Below, in pieces: positions 24,241 through 38,329 of a DNA stretch of 64,000 nt. The notes beneath the pieces are model-generated. The model ran no database searches and had not been told where the DNA came from. It saw only the letters and a program-made list of their open reading frames with translations. Both the position numbers and the translations under genes were made by a program. Origin of the DNA: Dioscorea cayenensis subsp. rotundata. Lineage: Eukaryota; Streptophyta; Magnoliopsida; Dioscoreales; Dioscoreaceae. Location of the stretch: NCBI RefSeq assembly GCF_009730915.1, contig NC_052487.1, forward strand, positions 868,001 to 932,000. Reading direction: 5' to 3'. The first letter of the stretch is position 1, and each line of letters opens with the position of its first letter.

Positions 24241-26169
24241 ATAAACATATGCTTCTAGAATTATATTATTATTTTTTTAATTATGGATGATGTTCATACG
24301 AATGTGATTAGTTTTTGGATTTAATTTCCTAATTAATACTTATCTAGAAAGTTTGAAATTTGGGATTTTGTACTACAATCCAAGTTTTTCCTTTGTTTAA
24401 TTTGATTTAATAATTCATATTATGGTTTTTATATTTGTTTTTCTAATCTGTTTCCAAAATTATTGAGCATTTAAAGAATTATTTTTATCTGATCTATTTT
24501 CGCGGTAATTTGAAAGGAGATAAATTAAATGTTGGTAAAAAAAATGAATTTGAATTTTAACTTGTGATATTTATTTATTTATTTATTTATTATTTACGTA
24601 TTTGGTGATATAACCTTGTAAAAATTAATATTTATAATGATATATCATCAAGCTTTATATATGTCAGTCATTTCATGTATTATTTCCCGTCCATTCAGAT
24701 AGAGACGTACTGAGTGCTGCCAAGATTCAAGACATTTAAATATGTTTTTTTTATAATTTATTGATATATTATGGGGTTTTTTTTTTTTGAAAAAGACTTA
24801 TATATTTAAAAAATAAATAAATAAATAAATCATGAGGGCAAAATAAATGTTTTCTTTTTATTGGTTTTAATACAATAGCAATGGCTAGCCGGAGGTGGTT
24901 CAAGTAGTTAATGGTTTGGGTCAGTTAAGTAAGTTGGTGTGCGTAAAAAACACCAATTCAAAGTTATTTTTATAGTATTTACTTTATACTATAAAAAAAA
25001 AAAAACTACTCCCACTGGATGGGGAATAAACTCTAAAGAGGTGGCCTTAAGTGCCCAATGAGCTTCTGACATATGTAACAAAAATATATTAAACATAACA
25101 ATTTTTCCATAATGCTCTTGTTCTTTTCCGGACAAATGTCAAAAATATAACAGTGAACTACGTAAATTTCACCTAAGTTTTCTCCAAACTCTAATAAATA
25201 CAAATGAAAGAGACCAAGCAACAATAAAGAAATATAACAAACTAGACACCTAAAAGCACAAGGGGAGAGAGAGCTAATGTCGCCTTGTAAACTAATATAG
25301 GGGTATCATCTATGTAGACAAAGCAACCAAACTATACAGCGATGGTAGTCTTTGTGATTAGGTGGCATTGGTATTGGTCGCTGTTTTTCTATGATCACTC
25401 GCATAGGACCCATGAAGCTGTAGGCTTCTTTTCATCATTGCCATCAAATTCTTTAGCTTTGGTCTTTTCATCACATTTTGGACTGATTTAGAGATATGAC
25501 TTTTAAAAAACAGATCATCAAAAATCTGAAAATATAAATTAAAATAAAGTGATTAAAAATCAATTAATTGACCAAGTCTGGATGGAATAATCCTTCAATA
25601 ATCAAAATTGGTCATCTTGGCCAATAGAGTTTATTGTTAATTGTGAATTTATTAAACATTTGAGTATGGTTTAATAAATGTGAGAAATGAAGTTAGGTAA
25701 TTTAGTTTATAATGTTAGCTTCGTGTAAAGCGATGAATGGGATAACTAAAAGGATGGGGGTAACGTGTAACATTTTCTATAATTAATAAAATAAAGGTGC
25801 ACATAATAATAACATATATTATTAACTTATTATATAAGATATTGATGTGTCATATGAATTCTAAGTACACTTAATTACAATAATTAGAATACTAATTTAT
25901 CTAATTACTTTTTGGGAACCTTGTCTTCCTTTTTTGCAACTACTCTTGTCGAAGGTGAAGATTCCAATCTTTATATATAATTTTTAAAAATAAATAACAT
26001 TAGATATTTAAACAAAAAAAATAAACGAGAGGATTTAAATAAAATATCTAATAAATGTGGTTTGAACTTTAAGGACCATATACAAATAAATATAAATTTT
26101 TTTTTTAAAAAAAAGTGTGAGAACATGTTATTGATATAATCAAATGATTATATTAAAAAGTTAAACAAA
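23464..26169. other. Flippase 5' region and AT-rich intergenic DNA
   Basis: From 23464 to about 24050 the minus-strand leader and promoter of the flippase gene are expected; the sequence there is CT/CA-rich. The remainder is AT-rich without genes. The stretch 24880-25060 has weak SINE-like character (a GGCTAGCCGGAGG start) but no clear target duplication. Confidence 0.5.
24197..24241. repeat. (AAT)n/(ATT)n palindromic microsatellite
   Basis: Runs of AAT on the left and ATT on the right of about 24227 form a self-complementary simple repeat. Confidence 0.85.
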
Positions 26170-26377
26170 GTGGGTAGTTTTATTTTATTTAATTGAAAAT
26201 TCATTGGATCCCTTGACATGGGACCCGGATCTTTATTTATCCATTTCATTTATGTGGTCGCCATCGGAGTTATCATCAAAAAGACCAAAAAGCCCTTAAG
26301 AATGTTCTGGAATATGCCATAAATAACTTTACTGTGGAGGCTGTAACTGGAATTATATTGGCCGCCATGCAACTTGG
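26170..26377 (+). repeat. Module Z of a dispersed non-coding unit (copy 1)
   Basis: This interval (gtgggtagttttattttattt, then a CCCTTGACATGGGACCCGGA block) is related to 59020-59210, which has CCCTTGATATGGGACCCGGA. Both are followed by a CCATGCAAC block and a second related module. It contains no protein frame. Confidence 0.7.
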
Positions 26378-29300
26378 CAAAATGAAGTACAGTTTAACTA
26401 TTTGTTTATTTTTTTATTTATTTAAAAAATTCAAATAAAAAATATTAAAATTTTATTTATTCCATTAACAAATTCTTATTAATTCCATTAACAAATTCTT
26501 TTTTTTTTTTTATGTAAAATTGTGGACATTGAAGATTTTATTAGTTGTTATTTTTGGCTTACAAAAATATTATTATTATTCAGTGCATTATTTATACTAG
26601 TGTTAGTATAACTAAATTAATTTACATTTATAACATCAATGGATAGATTCTTTATCATTTTTTTCAAGAATAATTTTAGTTTAAGTCATGAATGATACAG
26701 TACAAAACTCTATCAAATTAAATTTTTAATGATGTAATTCAAATAATTTATGGTTCATTTATATAGTTATTTAATAAAGGTCAAACTTTAAAGGCAACCT
26801 ATTTAAATCTCCTAAACCTTACTGGCCCTAAGACTAGGGCAATTTTAGTGGGAAACCACGTTATTAAGTAAATTAAAGTTGATTAATTATTTTGTTAAAT
26901 TACATAGAATAATGAGAATTTTATTTTAATTTATATTTCTAGGAAATTGAGCTTTTTTATATGTTATGCCATTGAGTCAAGTCATCTACTTTATCATCGT
27001 TTACTAATAGTTGAAGCTACGTGATATATCTTTTATATTATTGATGATTTTTTTTAAAAAAAAAAAATTCCGGTTTTCTAGTTTTACAAACAAATTTTTT
27101 TTTAAAAAATTATGTGGTTTCGCTGATTAAAATTTTTTTAATGGTGTTAATTTTTTTTTTGGGTAAGGACAAAATTGTCATTTCATTTGTATAACAATAT
27201 TTTTTTATTAATTCCTTCCAAAATTCTATAAAAAACAAAAAAACTAGCAAATCCCAAAAATCAAACAAAATTATGTCTAAAATCATGTTAAGTGACAAAA
27301 GTTTAACTAAATGGACAATTTTATCACCGCCAAATGAGTTTGAATTAACACCATTAACATGTTTTTGTTCTTTTGTTCCTATTTCACAAAATTGGAAAAC
27401 CAAGAGATTTTTTTTAAAAAAATTTCTCTATTATTTATATTTTTTATACATACATATTCATTACATATATATATATATGTGTTCTTAATAAAGATAAATA
27501 TTTGGGACTTTGAAATTTCAAGATATTTAAATTTTTTGATAAAAAAAAATTCTTTTTTAAACTAGTTAAATGATTTAGTATAATAAATCATGTGAGAGGG
27601 ATATATGTTACAAAAATCTAAAATTTATTTTTTTATTTTTAATTCTAGAAAGTAACATTACATTATTTTAAATAAACTTTGTTAATATACTCTAAAATGC
27701 CTCTTTTCAAGTCAACAAAGGGGAAAAATGGAAAAATAAAATAAAATAAAATATATGAAATCTAAGATCCGCATTCCCATTAACCAAACAGGTAAATGCT
27801 TGAAAAAACAAATAAAAATACATTATTAATGTTAGACATGTGTTGTTTGAGTTGATCCACACAACTTCTCATATGGGTTATTTAGTCTCAATATCTCTTA
27901 CACGTTTTGTATGTTTTTATTTTTATTTTTTAAAGTCAAATATCTTAATTATTACTTTGAGATTGGTTTATATATTTACACTTGTTTTTCACTTTAATAT
28001 AGTTGTAGTTAATTATCTTTCTAAAATAAATATATGAATGAATAAAAACAAAGAAAGAAGAAGGGTAGTTGAGTGATTAGTTATTAGAAGGGATTTAATC
28101 CATTAAATATTTAGAAACCAACTAGAATGTAACAAATAAAGATATGATTGATGTAAGCACATGCGACCACAAGAATATAATTAGTAAAACATAGCTTTTC
28201 ATGGTGGGAAACATCAATATCCTTTTCAACTCTTTTTCCCTCTCATTTCTTTTCTAGCTAAAACACATGACCATCAACCTATGTAATTGAAAGGAAATTA
28301 ATTAAAAAACAAAAACAAAAACAAAAGTATAAAATGTGAAACATAAAAAATATTAATATTTTTATTAGTTTGATATATTAGTGCTTGATATATATATATA
28401 TATATCTATCTATGTTTTTCCTTCACAAAAACTCTCTCCGTGCCTTTCAAGTCATTGACATTTAGAGCTGTAATAATTGCACAATTCTATTATTAATTTA
28501 CACTATGGAATGCCTTTTTCCAAGTTGCCAAGGTCATGATCTCGTTGGTCCAACATGATGTTCTTTATATAAATAAATAATTATTTATATTTGAGGATGG
28601 AATTTGTAATAAATAAAGTTTTTATCAGATTATCTTAAGATTCTTTTTTTTATTAAAAATGAATTTTATGAATAAATGATACTAACGAATTAATCAATAG
28701 ATTAAATTCTTACAAAAAATTATAAGAAATAAAAAATCTCTTTTGTTATTTCTATATTTTACTATTTGATCATATTAAAGTGGAAGATATCGGAGGGGAT
28801 AATGACAATAAATCATGCATAGCATTAAAATGAATATCTATATATAAAATAATCAAATATATATGTTGTTATCAAGCATGTTTACAGTCTTGGTAGCATT
28901 ATTTAGTGGAAACCACCAGAGCTTGCTTGCATGTAGTGTTTAGTGGTCCTTATAAGTTGTGTTAATTTCATCTACTTGGATGTCTTTGTAATAAAGATAA
29001 AAATATCATAGAATATAAATGAGAGACAAAAATTATATTTTTTATATTTTAATTCAAATTATTTAATGCAATAATTCATAATTAACTATCAAAAGAGTAT
29101 GAACGCATAAAACTCAAATTTTCAAAGCTTACATGTCAAAATTCTTACACGAAGAAAAATGATTGTGTAAAAGTATTATTCAAGGAAAACAAAATCCAAT
29201 TAAAAGATAATTATGATGGAAAGCTCTCCTGATTTATTTTGAGGATTATACTAGTAACAATAAAAAAAAAAATTTTTCGTAATGCATAGCAAGTTTTAAA

Positions 29301-29552
29301 ATTTTTTTTTTTTTAAACAAAGTAAGAAGAGCTATGATAAAACATTGGATGTAAAAACTAAAACCATTGAGATTATTATATTAAACAATAAAGTATATAT
29401 ATATATATATTTTCCAAAACCAAAGAAAAAAAGAAGGGAACCATGTGGTATGCCGATTTTATGAGCAAACAAGTGAGATGGTTGTCTTTTTGTTCACCTT
29501 TTATTTTTGCCGCATGTCCAATTTGTTCTATTTATTTATATAAATATATATA
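26378..29552 (+). repeat. Duplicated block, copy A (left of first gap)
   Basis: Starting at tgaagtacagtttaactatt, this 3.2 kb matches 30581 to about 33720 almost base for base. Most differences are in homopolymer length or small indels, and disagreement rises toward the gap edge (29270-29552). It has no gene. Short AT microsatellites occur near 28390 and 29394. The most economical reading is the overlapping end of one contig. Confidence 0.85.
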
Positions 29553-30552
29553 NNNNNNNNNNNNNNNNNNNNNNNNNNNNNNNNNNNNNNNNNNNNNNNN
29601 NNNNNNNNNNNNNNNNNNNNNNNNNNNNNNNNNNNNNNNNNNNNNNNNNNNNNNNNNNNNNNNNNNNNNNNNNNNNNNNNNNNNNNNNNNNNNNNNNNNN
29701 NNNNNNNNNNNNNNNNNNNNNNNNNNNNNNNNNNNNNNNNNNNNNNNNNNNNNNNNNNNNNNNNNNNNNNNNNNNNNNNNNNNNNNNNNNNNNNNNNNNN
29801 NNNNNNNNNNNNNNNNNNNNNNNNNNNNNNNNNNNNNNNNNNNNNNNNNNNNNNNNNNNNNNNNNNNNNNNNNNNNNNNNNNNNNNNNNNNNNNNNNNNN
29901 NNNNNNNNNNNNNNNNNNNNNNNNNNNNNNNNNNNNNNNNNNNNNNNNNNNNNNNNNNNNNNNNNNNNNNNNNNNNNNNNNNNNNNNNNNNNNNNNNNNN
30001 NNNNNNNNNNNNNNNNNNNNNNNNNNNNNNNNNNNNNNNNNNNNNNNNNNNNNNNNNNNNNNNNNNNNNNNNNNNNNNNNNNNNNNNNNNNNNNNNNNNN
30101 NNNNNNNNNNNNNNNNNNNNNNNNNNNNNNNNNNNNNNNNNNNNNNNNNNNNNNNNNNNNNNNNNNNNNNNNNNNNNNNNNNNNNNNNNNNNNNNNNNNN
30201 NNNNNNNNNNNNNNNNNNNNNNNNNNNNNNNNNNNNNNNNNNNNNNNNNNNNNNNNNNNNNNNNNNNNNNNNNNNNNNNNNNNNNNNNNNNNNNNNNNNN
30301 NNNNNNNNNNNNNNNNNNNNNNNNNNNNNNNNNNNNNNNNNNNNNNNNNNNNNNNNNNNNNNNNNNNNNNNNNNNNNNNNNNNNNNNNNNNNNNNNNNNN
30401 NNNNNNNNNNNNNNNNNNNNNNNNNNNNNNNNNNNNNNNNNNNNNNNNNNNNNNNNNNNNNNNNNNNNNNNNNNNNNNNNNNNNNNNNNNNNNNNNNNNN
30501 NNNNNNNNNNNNNNNNNNNNNNNNNNNNNNNNNNNNNNNNNNNNNNNNNNNN
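29553..30552. other. Assembly gap (1000 N)
   Basis: Exactly 1000 unknown bases, a placeholder length. The sequences on both sides are duplicates of each other, so the true distance may be zero or negative. Apparent frames across the gap are meaningless. Confidence 0.99.
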
Positions 30553-30580
30553 TGTTACGTACAAGCCGCAAAATGAAGTA

Positions 30581-33500
30581 CAGTTTAACTATTTGTTTAT
30601 TTTTATTTATTTAAAAATTCAAATATATATTAAAATTTTTATTTATTCCATTAACAAATTCTTATTAATTCCATTAACAAATTCTTTTATGTAAAAATTG
30701 TGGACATTGAAGATTTTATATTAGTTGTTATTTTTGGCTTACAAAAATATTATTATTATTCAGTGCATTATTTATACTAGTGTTAGTATAACTAAATTAA
30801 TTTACATTTATAACATCAATGGATAGATTCTTTATCATTTTTTTCAAGAATAATTTTAGTTTAAGTCATGAATGATACAGTACAAAACTCTATCAAATTA
30901 AATTTTTAATGATGTAATTCAAATAATTTATGGTTCATTTATATAGTTATTTAATCAAAAGCGTCAAACTTTAAAGGCAACCTATTTAAATCTCCTAACC
31001 TTACTGGCCCTAAGACTAGGGCAATTTTAGTGGGAAACCACGTTATTAAGTAAATTAAAAGTTGATTAATTATTTTGTTAAATTACTATAGAATAATGAG
31101 AATTTTATTTTTAATTTATATTTCTAGGAAATTGAGCTTTTTATATGTTATGCCATTGAGTCAAGTCATCTACTTTTATCATCGTTTACTAATAGTTGAA
31201 GCTATCGTGATATATCTTTTATATTATTGATGATATTCCCGGTTTTCTAGTTTTTACAAACAAATAAAAATTATGTGGTTTCGTTGATTAAAATTTAATG
31301 GTGTTAATGGGTAAGGACAAAATTGTCATTTCATTTGTATAACAATATTTTTTTATTAATTCCTTCCAAAATTCTATAAAAAAACAAAAAACTAAGAAAT
31401 CCCAAAAATCAAACAAAAATTATGTCTAAAAATCATGAGTAAGTGACAAAAGTTTAACTAAATGGACAATTTTATCACCGCCAAATGAGTTTGAATTAAC
31501 ACCATTAACATGTTTTTGTTCTTTTGTTCCTATTTCACAAAATTGGAAAACCAAGAGATTTTTTTTAAAAAAATTTCTCTATTATTTATATTTTTTATAC
31601 ATACATATTCATTACATATATATATATATGTGTTCTTAATAAAGATAAATATTTGGGACTTTGAAATTTCAAGATATTTAAATTTTTTGATAAAAAAAAA
31701 TTCTTTTTTAAACTAGTTAAATGATTTAGTATAATAAATCATGTGAGAGGGATATATGTTGCAAAAATCTAAAAATTTAGTTTTTATTTTTAATTCTAGA
31801 AAGTAACATTACATTATTTTTAAAATAAACTTTGTTAATATACTCTAAAATGCCTCTTTTTCAAGTCAACAAAAGGGGAAAAATGGAAAAATAAAATAAA
31901 ATAAAATATATGAAATCTAAGATCCGCATTCCCATTAACCAAAACAGGTAAATGCTTGAAAAAACAAATAAAAATACATTATTAATGTTAGACATGTGTT
32001 GTTTGAGTTGATCCACACAACTTCTCATATGGGTTATTTAGTCTCAATATCTCTTACACGTTTTGTATGTTTTTATTTTTATTTTTTAAAGTCAAATATC
32101 TTAATTATTACTTTGAGATTGGTTTATATATTTACACTTGTTTTTCACTTTAATATAGTTGTAGTTAATTATCTTTCTAAAATAAATATATGAATGAATA
32201 AAAACAAAGAAAGAAGAAGGGTAGTTGAGTGATTAGTTATTAAAAAAGAAGGGATTAATCCATTAAATATTTGTGAAACCAACTAGAATGTAACAAATAA
32301 AGATATGATTGATGTAAGCACATGCGACCACAAGAATATAATTAGTAAAACATAGCTTTCATGGTGGGAAACATCAATATCCTTTTCAACTTTTTCCCTC
32401 TCATTTCTTTCTAGCTAAACACATGACCATCAACCTATGTAATTGAAAGGAAATTAATTAAAAAACAAAAACAAAAACAAAAGTATAAAATGTGAAACAT
32501 AAAAAATATTAATATTTTTATTAGTTTGATATATTAGTGCTTGATATATATATATATATATCTATCTATGTTTTTCCTTCACAAAAACTCTCTCCGTGCC
32601 TTTCAAGTCATTGACATTTAGAGCTGTAATAATTGCACAATTCTATTATTAATTTACACTATGGAATGCCTTTTCCAAGTTGCCAAGGTCATGATCTCGT
32701 TGGTCCAACATGATGTTCTTTATATAAATAAATAATTATTTATATTTGAGGATGGAATTTGTAATAAATAAAGTTTTTATCAGATTATCTTAAGATTCTT
32801 TTTTTTATTAAAAATGAATTTTATGAATAAATGATACTAACGAATTAATCAATAGATTAAATTCTTACAAAAAATTATAAGAAATAAAAAATCTCTTTTG
32901 TTATTTCTATATTTTACTATTTGATCATATTAAAGTGGAAGATATCGGAGGGGAAAAAATAATAACAATAAATCACATACATTAAAATGAATATCTATAT
33001 ATAAAATAATCAACATATATATGTTGTTATCAAGCATGTTTACAGTCTTGGTAGCATTATTTAGTGGAAACCACTAGAGCTTGCTTGCATGTAGTGTTTA
33101 GTGGTCCTTATAAGTTGTGTTAATTTCATCTACTTGGATGTCTTTGTAATAAAGATAAAAATATCATAGAATATAAATGAGAGACAAAAATTATATTTTT
33201 TATATTTTAATTCAAATTATTTAATGCAATAATTCATAATTAACTATCAAAAGAGTATGAACGCATAAAACTCAAATTTTCAAAGCTTACATGTCAAAAT
33301 TTACATGAAGAAAAAATTATAAAAAAATTGTGTAAAAGTTTTTTATTATTCAAGGAAAACAAAATCCAATTAAAAGATAATTATGATGAAAGCCTCCTGA
33401 TTTATTTTGAGATTATAATTAAACAATATTTTTTTTCGTAATGCATAGCAAGTTTTAAAAATAAACAAAAGTAAGAAGAGCCATGACAAAAAAACATTGA

Positions 33501-33720
33501 AGCAAAAAAACTAAAAACCATTGAGATTATTATAATTAAACAATAAAGTATATATATATATATATATTTCCAAAAAAAAAAACCAAAAAGAAAAAAAAAG
33601 AAGGAACCATGTGGTATGCCAAGCTTTTATGAAGCAAACAAGTGATGAGACTTGTCTTTTTGTTCACCTACTTTATTTATGCCAAACATGTCCCAATTTC
33701 CATTCTATTTATTATATAAA
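30581..33720 (+). repeat. Duplicated block, copy B (right of first gap)
   Basis: Near-identical partner of 26378-29552. Its last ~500 bases (33195-33720) are also the first part of the tandem duplication that continues to 37145. The sequence is non-coding and AT-rich. Confidence 0.85.
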
Positions 33721-36700
33721 ATATATATATCCCAATTTTTTTTTTTTAAATAAGAAAGTTTCTCATGTCTTTTTGTTCATAACCATATATCCTCCACAAA
33801 ATTCTAAAATTATTTGAGCTTTTTTAATTAATGTTAAATAAAAGTGAATGATATATAAATGAATGCACATTTTCCACGTAGATTTATCAAAGTCTTATAA
33901 AGAAATAAAGACATATGAATTATTAATCCATATAAAAGTCGTTGATTTTTGTTGTGTAATAATCATCTCACGGAACTAATATATATATATATATATATAT
34001 ATATACAAATCACTAGAACTATATTTGACAATTCCTAAAGACACACAATTGTACCTTAAGTTTAGTAATCTCTTTCTTTAACGAATAAAATTTGATTTTA
34101 TAGATTACCAAAAAAATATTAAAAAAACAAAAGAGATAAATACTTGATATTTTCGGAATGAATTAGAGTTGGACAAAATTTCATGGGCATTTGTTGATAA
34201 AATAAAACTTAATATTTTAAAGATTATGAACCAAATGATCCAATTTATTTTATAAAAATAAAAAAACAACTGAATATATTATAACTATGTTATATTTTTG
34301 TATTGTTTTTTTGTTAATTATTAAAATAGTTATATCCGAAGACAAGCTCACTATGTTTTTATTACAAAAATGTCTCTATTTATGCTTTGCATTTACGCAT
34401 TTACAAGCTTTTAATAGTTGTTTTAATTGTTTCTCCATGCTTAGCGGACCTATTGTTGCACACTCATGACTCTTTTTGTACAGTGTTTTTATTTTAATTA
34501 AATAGTAATAATATCCGAGTGATAGGTTTAAAAACAATATAAAATGAGATCTAAACCCATGAGACTTAGAATCTATTTCACTTTGAAAAATAAAATTACA
34601 ATTTTGTTTCATTTACCATTTATGGACATAATAAAAGAATTCTTCTACTCCTATATTATATTTAATATATCATCAACTTAAAATCTTTATTAATCTCGGG
34701 CCTGAAATGGCCCATGGATCAAAGACTCTAGGTCTTTGAGAAAAGTGGGTTGGCCTAGCATGGTGTCGGATTCCAACCCATTTAGAATAGTTCCCAGCCC
34801 GCCAGCCCCGACCCAAGAACAATCAGGTTTCCCATCAAAACCAAGGCCCACTGACATTAGAGGTACTCCCAACATTTAAACTAGTAAATATATACATTTT
34901 TTCCATTTCTGACGGGCTGGCCCGCACAACCCGAAGCCCAAGGTGGATTGGGTTGGGCTGGCATTTTGCCGATCGAGAAAAAAATGGCGAGCCCTCAGCT
35001 TTTGGTTTTGGTGGGCATGGCGGCCCTGCCTCGCCACCCGCTTTTAGCGGTCCCTAATATGTGTCATCCATCATAAATGAAGCAATCTAAAAAGATTTAG
35101 AAGAAATAAATGCGTGTCATCAGCATCATAAATCCGTAATAAAAAAGATGAAACAAATCTGTGTCTTTCAGATCATAAATTCATAATCTAAAGGTGAAAC
35201 AAGTCCGTGTCTTCATCATAGTTATGAAACAACAACATGAAAGCAAAAATGGTATGCCACCATCACAAATGTCAAATGTGCATATGACCATAACAAGTGC
35301 AAAAAACAAGTCAGTGTCTTCATCATCATATATGCGTATGAAACAACATAAACGATGAAATAAAGGGTGTGACAACATCACAAATGTCAAATGTGTGTGA
35401 CCATAACATGTGCAAAAACACTCATCCAGAGATCGATTGGCTCAAAGGGTCGCTTGTGTTGAATTTGAAAAAGTATTCATCCCGGTAACCCACAATGTAT
35501 CTTGCTAAACCATCCACCATGACCTGTTGTAATGAATGTACTGATAATCAATGATATAAGAATTACAAAGTTTAAATTTAACAAAGAAAAGCACACACCT
35601 TTGATCAATGGGAACTAAAGGAGGAGTAATCCAGCCCACCGGCTCCCACTGGTTGTCACCATTACTCCAGAAATTTGATAGCTTGAGAAGTAGGCCAAAA
35701 GCTATATGCGCTATACGCTTACATCTCATAAACATGCCACACATGTGCAAAAGGCCTAGTGGTAAAACCGTCACTTTCTCAAAACAATAGACCTTTGTCA
35801 TATCAGAGTCATCAGATGCGATGAAAACATGCAAACAGCCCTCAAAATCTATGAGATAATTCAGGAAATGGGCTGATTCGTATATCAGTGCATATGAAAA
35901 TCCTGGTATGAATAGGGACAAGTCAAAGTTATCAACATGATTAAGGCTTGGCAGCAAAAATTCCTTATCCCCAAGCTTTCCTTCAAATCCTAGCAGTATT
36001 TGGTAAAGTGATCCATTATAGTTGGAGAACAATCCTTCTCTCGTAGGCACAAGATAATCAGGTGGCGAATCTAATATAATAGTACGCCACCGGTTATGCC
36101 TAGAAACAGTATCTGAAACAATGGAGCACATGGTTTTTCAACAGGTAAATCACCTTGGTTCCACTGGATCGTTCAGGCAAAAGGTAAACACGGCCAATGT
36201 TTTGATCACTATGCTCCAAAGGAGCGGATATCAATGACAACATGTGCGAGTGGGTTAAAAGTTTTATGGCTAAAGATTGACTGATAAGTTCTCCTACAAA
36301 GATTAGGCCATGTGATGATCCTAGGTAGTAGTGCTGACCTTGTAAGAAAGGAGCCAAGAAAGGAAGAGGAATTATTTCTTTGTAAACTATGTCGAAGAAA
36401 GCTAACCCCTTTATTATCTTAGTCCGCCTGTCAAGATCCAAAAGGATCAACAACGGACTCTTTCGCCGCGCTTCGGTATTTTTCCAGCCAATTACGGCAA
36501 ACAGAGCGAAAGTGGACATGATCCACACCGTTGAGGAGCTTGATAGTGAGATTGATAGCTAGTCGCCAAAGTAAGGACCAGTCCCATTGATGGTCATCAA
36601 AACAACTGTTCATCTTGATCAATCAATGCATGCAAGTGCTGTAACATATATATATATATATAGCTTAATTAGTTCTGCAAACTGTTCTAACAGATGACAC

Positions 36701-37145
36701 AATTAAACTGGCATGCATAACTGATTGATTATATAATAAGATTTGGTAAAAACATCACCAACATGGAGAGAAGAATACATTTCCAAAAATAAAAACAGGA
36801 AACATTGACCAAAGACACATTTTTTCTTTTTGAAGTACTATGAAAGCAAACGGAAACTTCGTGTCATTAAAACACCATTCAATATCTTAATCATATTATA
36901 ATTCATTGAACAAAGTTTAATTTCAAACATTAAAAGAAGTATTTATACCATAATTTCTAAAAAAGAAGATAACAGGCATTTCAGACAATTAAATAACATT
37001 TTGGATTTCCACTATAAAACATCTAAGAAACACAATTAAATGGGTCAATCACCATCACAATCAGAAAACAACTAAGAAACTCAATCATATTGAATATGAA
37101 AACAAGGCATCTGCGTTAGCAAGTATTATACTAAGAAATCTCAAA
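33195..37145. repeat. Tandem duplication, first copy (about 3.95 kb)
   Basis: The unit runs from ttttatattttaattcaaatt to ctaagaaatctcaaattttt and repeats immediately from 37146. It contains a frameshifted F-box/DUF295 gene (35505-36622) and a GC-rich segment with many GGCCC and GGGCTGG blocks (34695-35050). It lacks both transposons found in the second copy, so it preserves the empty target sites atgaacgcataaaac (33257) and gcatagcaagttttaaa (33444). Confidence 0.9.
35505..36622 (-). pseudogene. F-box/DUF295 protein gene, copy 1, frameshifted
   Basis: The minus-strand N-terminus (MIKMNSCFDDHQWDWSLL, then LLNGVDHVHFRSVCRNW) is an F-box, the SCF ubiquitin-ligase adaptor motif. The following beta-propeller-like DUF295 domain is in another frame: SPLLILLDLDRRTKI, then GSSHGLIFVGE, then DSPPDYLVPTREG and WWMV before the stop. 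A one-base shift just after CRNW separates the two and is shared with copy 2. A 14-base deletion near 36135, relative to copy 2, causes a second break. It is probably non-functional. Its ancestor would have encoded about 370 residues. The family is large and fast-evolving in plants, with unknown targets. Confidence 0.8.
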
Positions 37146-37212
37146 TTTTTTATATTTTAATTCAAATTATTTAATGTAATAATTCATAATTAACTATCAA
37201 AAGAGTTTGAAC

Positions 37213-38125
37213 CAATGTTGTTTGACCCGGACCGGCCCGGCCGGTTCAACTGGAAAAACCGGGAACCGGCCATGTGGCCGGCCCGGGTATACCCCATTGA
37301 CCCGGGTATTAAAAAACCCGGTGTTAACCCGGTGACCCGGGCGGTTCAACCGGGAACCGGTTGACCCGGCCGGGTCAATTGGGTCACAATGTTTAATTTT
37401 ATTTTACAATATTTAATAATTTATTATTATTTTCTTATTAAAAACCACAAAATCATGTATATTTATTAATATTAATTTATAATTTATAATCAATAAATAG
37501 AATTACAATATATATATATATATATACCAACAAAAATTAACATTTAAAAAAATAAAAATATATTAATGTATTATGTAAATACTTTCTAAAAAAATTTAAT
37601 TTATTAAGAAAAATAAAAACAATAAATGAGTGTAATTTTTATTATAAAAAAATATAAAAATTAAAAGTATTCTAATTAAATAAAAAAATATAAGAAAAAT
37701 TTAAAAACAAAAAATAAAAAAACTCAATTGAGATATAAGAATTAGTGAATTAGATTTCTTATTTATTTTAACAAAAATCAACCAATAAACAAATAAATAA
37801 ATAAATAACACGAGAGAAGTTTGATAATTATATATTAATATATTAAATTTGTAAATATTTAAAAAAATGTAAAAAAATAAATGATCAAATTAGAAAACTC
37901 TCATCGTATATAAAGGTCGTTTTATCGATTTAAATATCAAATTTGAGTAGGGTTTTTATAATATAATTATGGATTTAATATTATATTTGCTTATTATTAA
38001 TTATTATAATATTTTTTTATATTTAATTATTGACTCGGTTCAACTCGGTTCGAGCCGGTTGAACCCATTGACCCGACCCACTGGCTAGCAGGGTCATTGC
38101 CGGGCCAGGGTCCCGACAACCCTTG
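37213..38125. mobile_element. hAT-type non-autonomous element (MITE), 913 bp
   Basis: Flanked by a perfect 8-base duplication gtttgaac (37205-37212 and 38126-38133). The ends are inverted and GC-rich: CAATGTTGTTTGACCCGG on the left and, in reverse complement, CAAGGGTTGTCGGGACCC on the right. Both continue into CCGGTTCAACCGG-type blocks. The middle is AT-rich with no protein frame. The 8 bp duplication and CA-starting ends fit the hAT superfamily. The first copy of the tandem duplication has the uninterrupted site. Confidence 0.88.
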
Positions 38126-38329
38126 GTTTGAACACATACAACTCAAATTTTCAAAGCTTACATGTCAAAATTTACATGAAGAAAAAATTATAAAAAAATT
38201 GTGTAAAAGTTTTTTATTATTCAAGGAAAACAAAATCCAATTAAAAGATAATTATGATGAAAGCCTCCTGATTTATTTTGAGATTATAATTAAACAATAA
38301 AAAAATATATTTTTCGTAATGCATAGCAA

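Noticed and set aside
24879-25060. Possible SINE starting GGCTAGCCGGAGG
   Set aside because: No clear box B or target duplication could be found.
27110-28037. Small frames duplicated at 31510-32193
   Set aside because: Identical only because the DNA block is duplicated; composition is random AT-rich, with no start context or motif.
29443-30694. Long open frames across the first run of N
   Set aside because: They consist almost wholly of unknown residues created by the gap.
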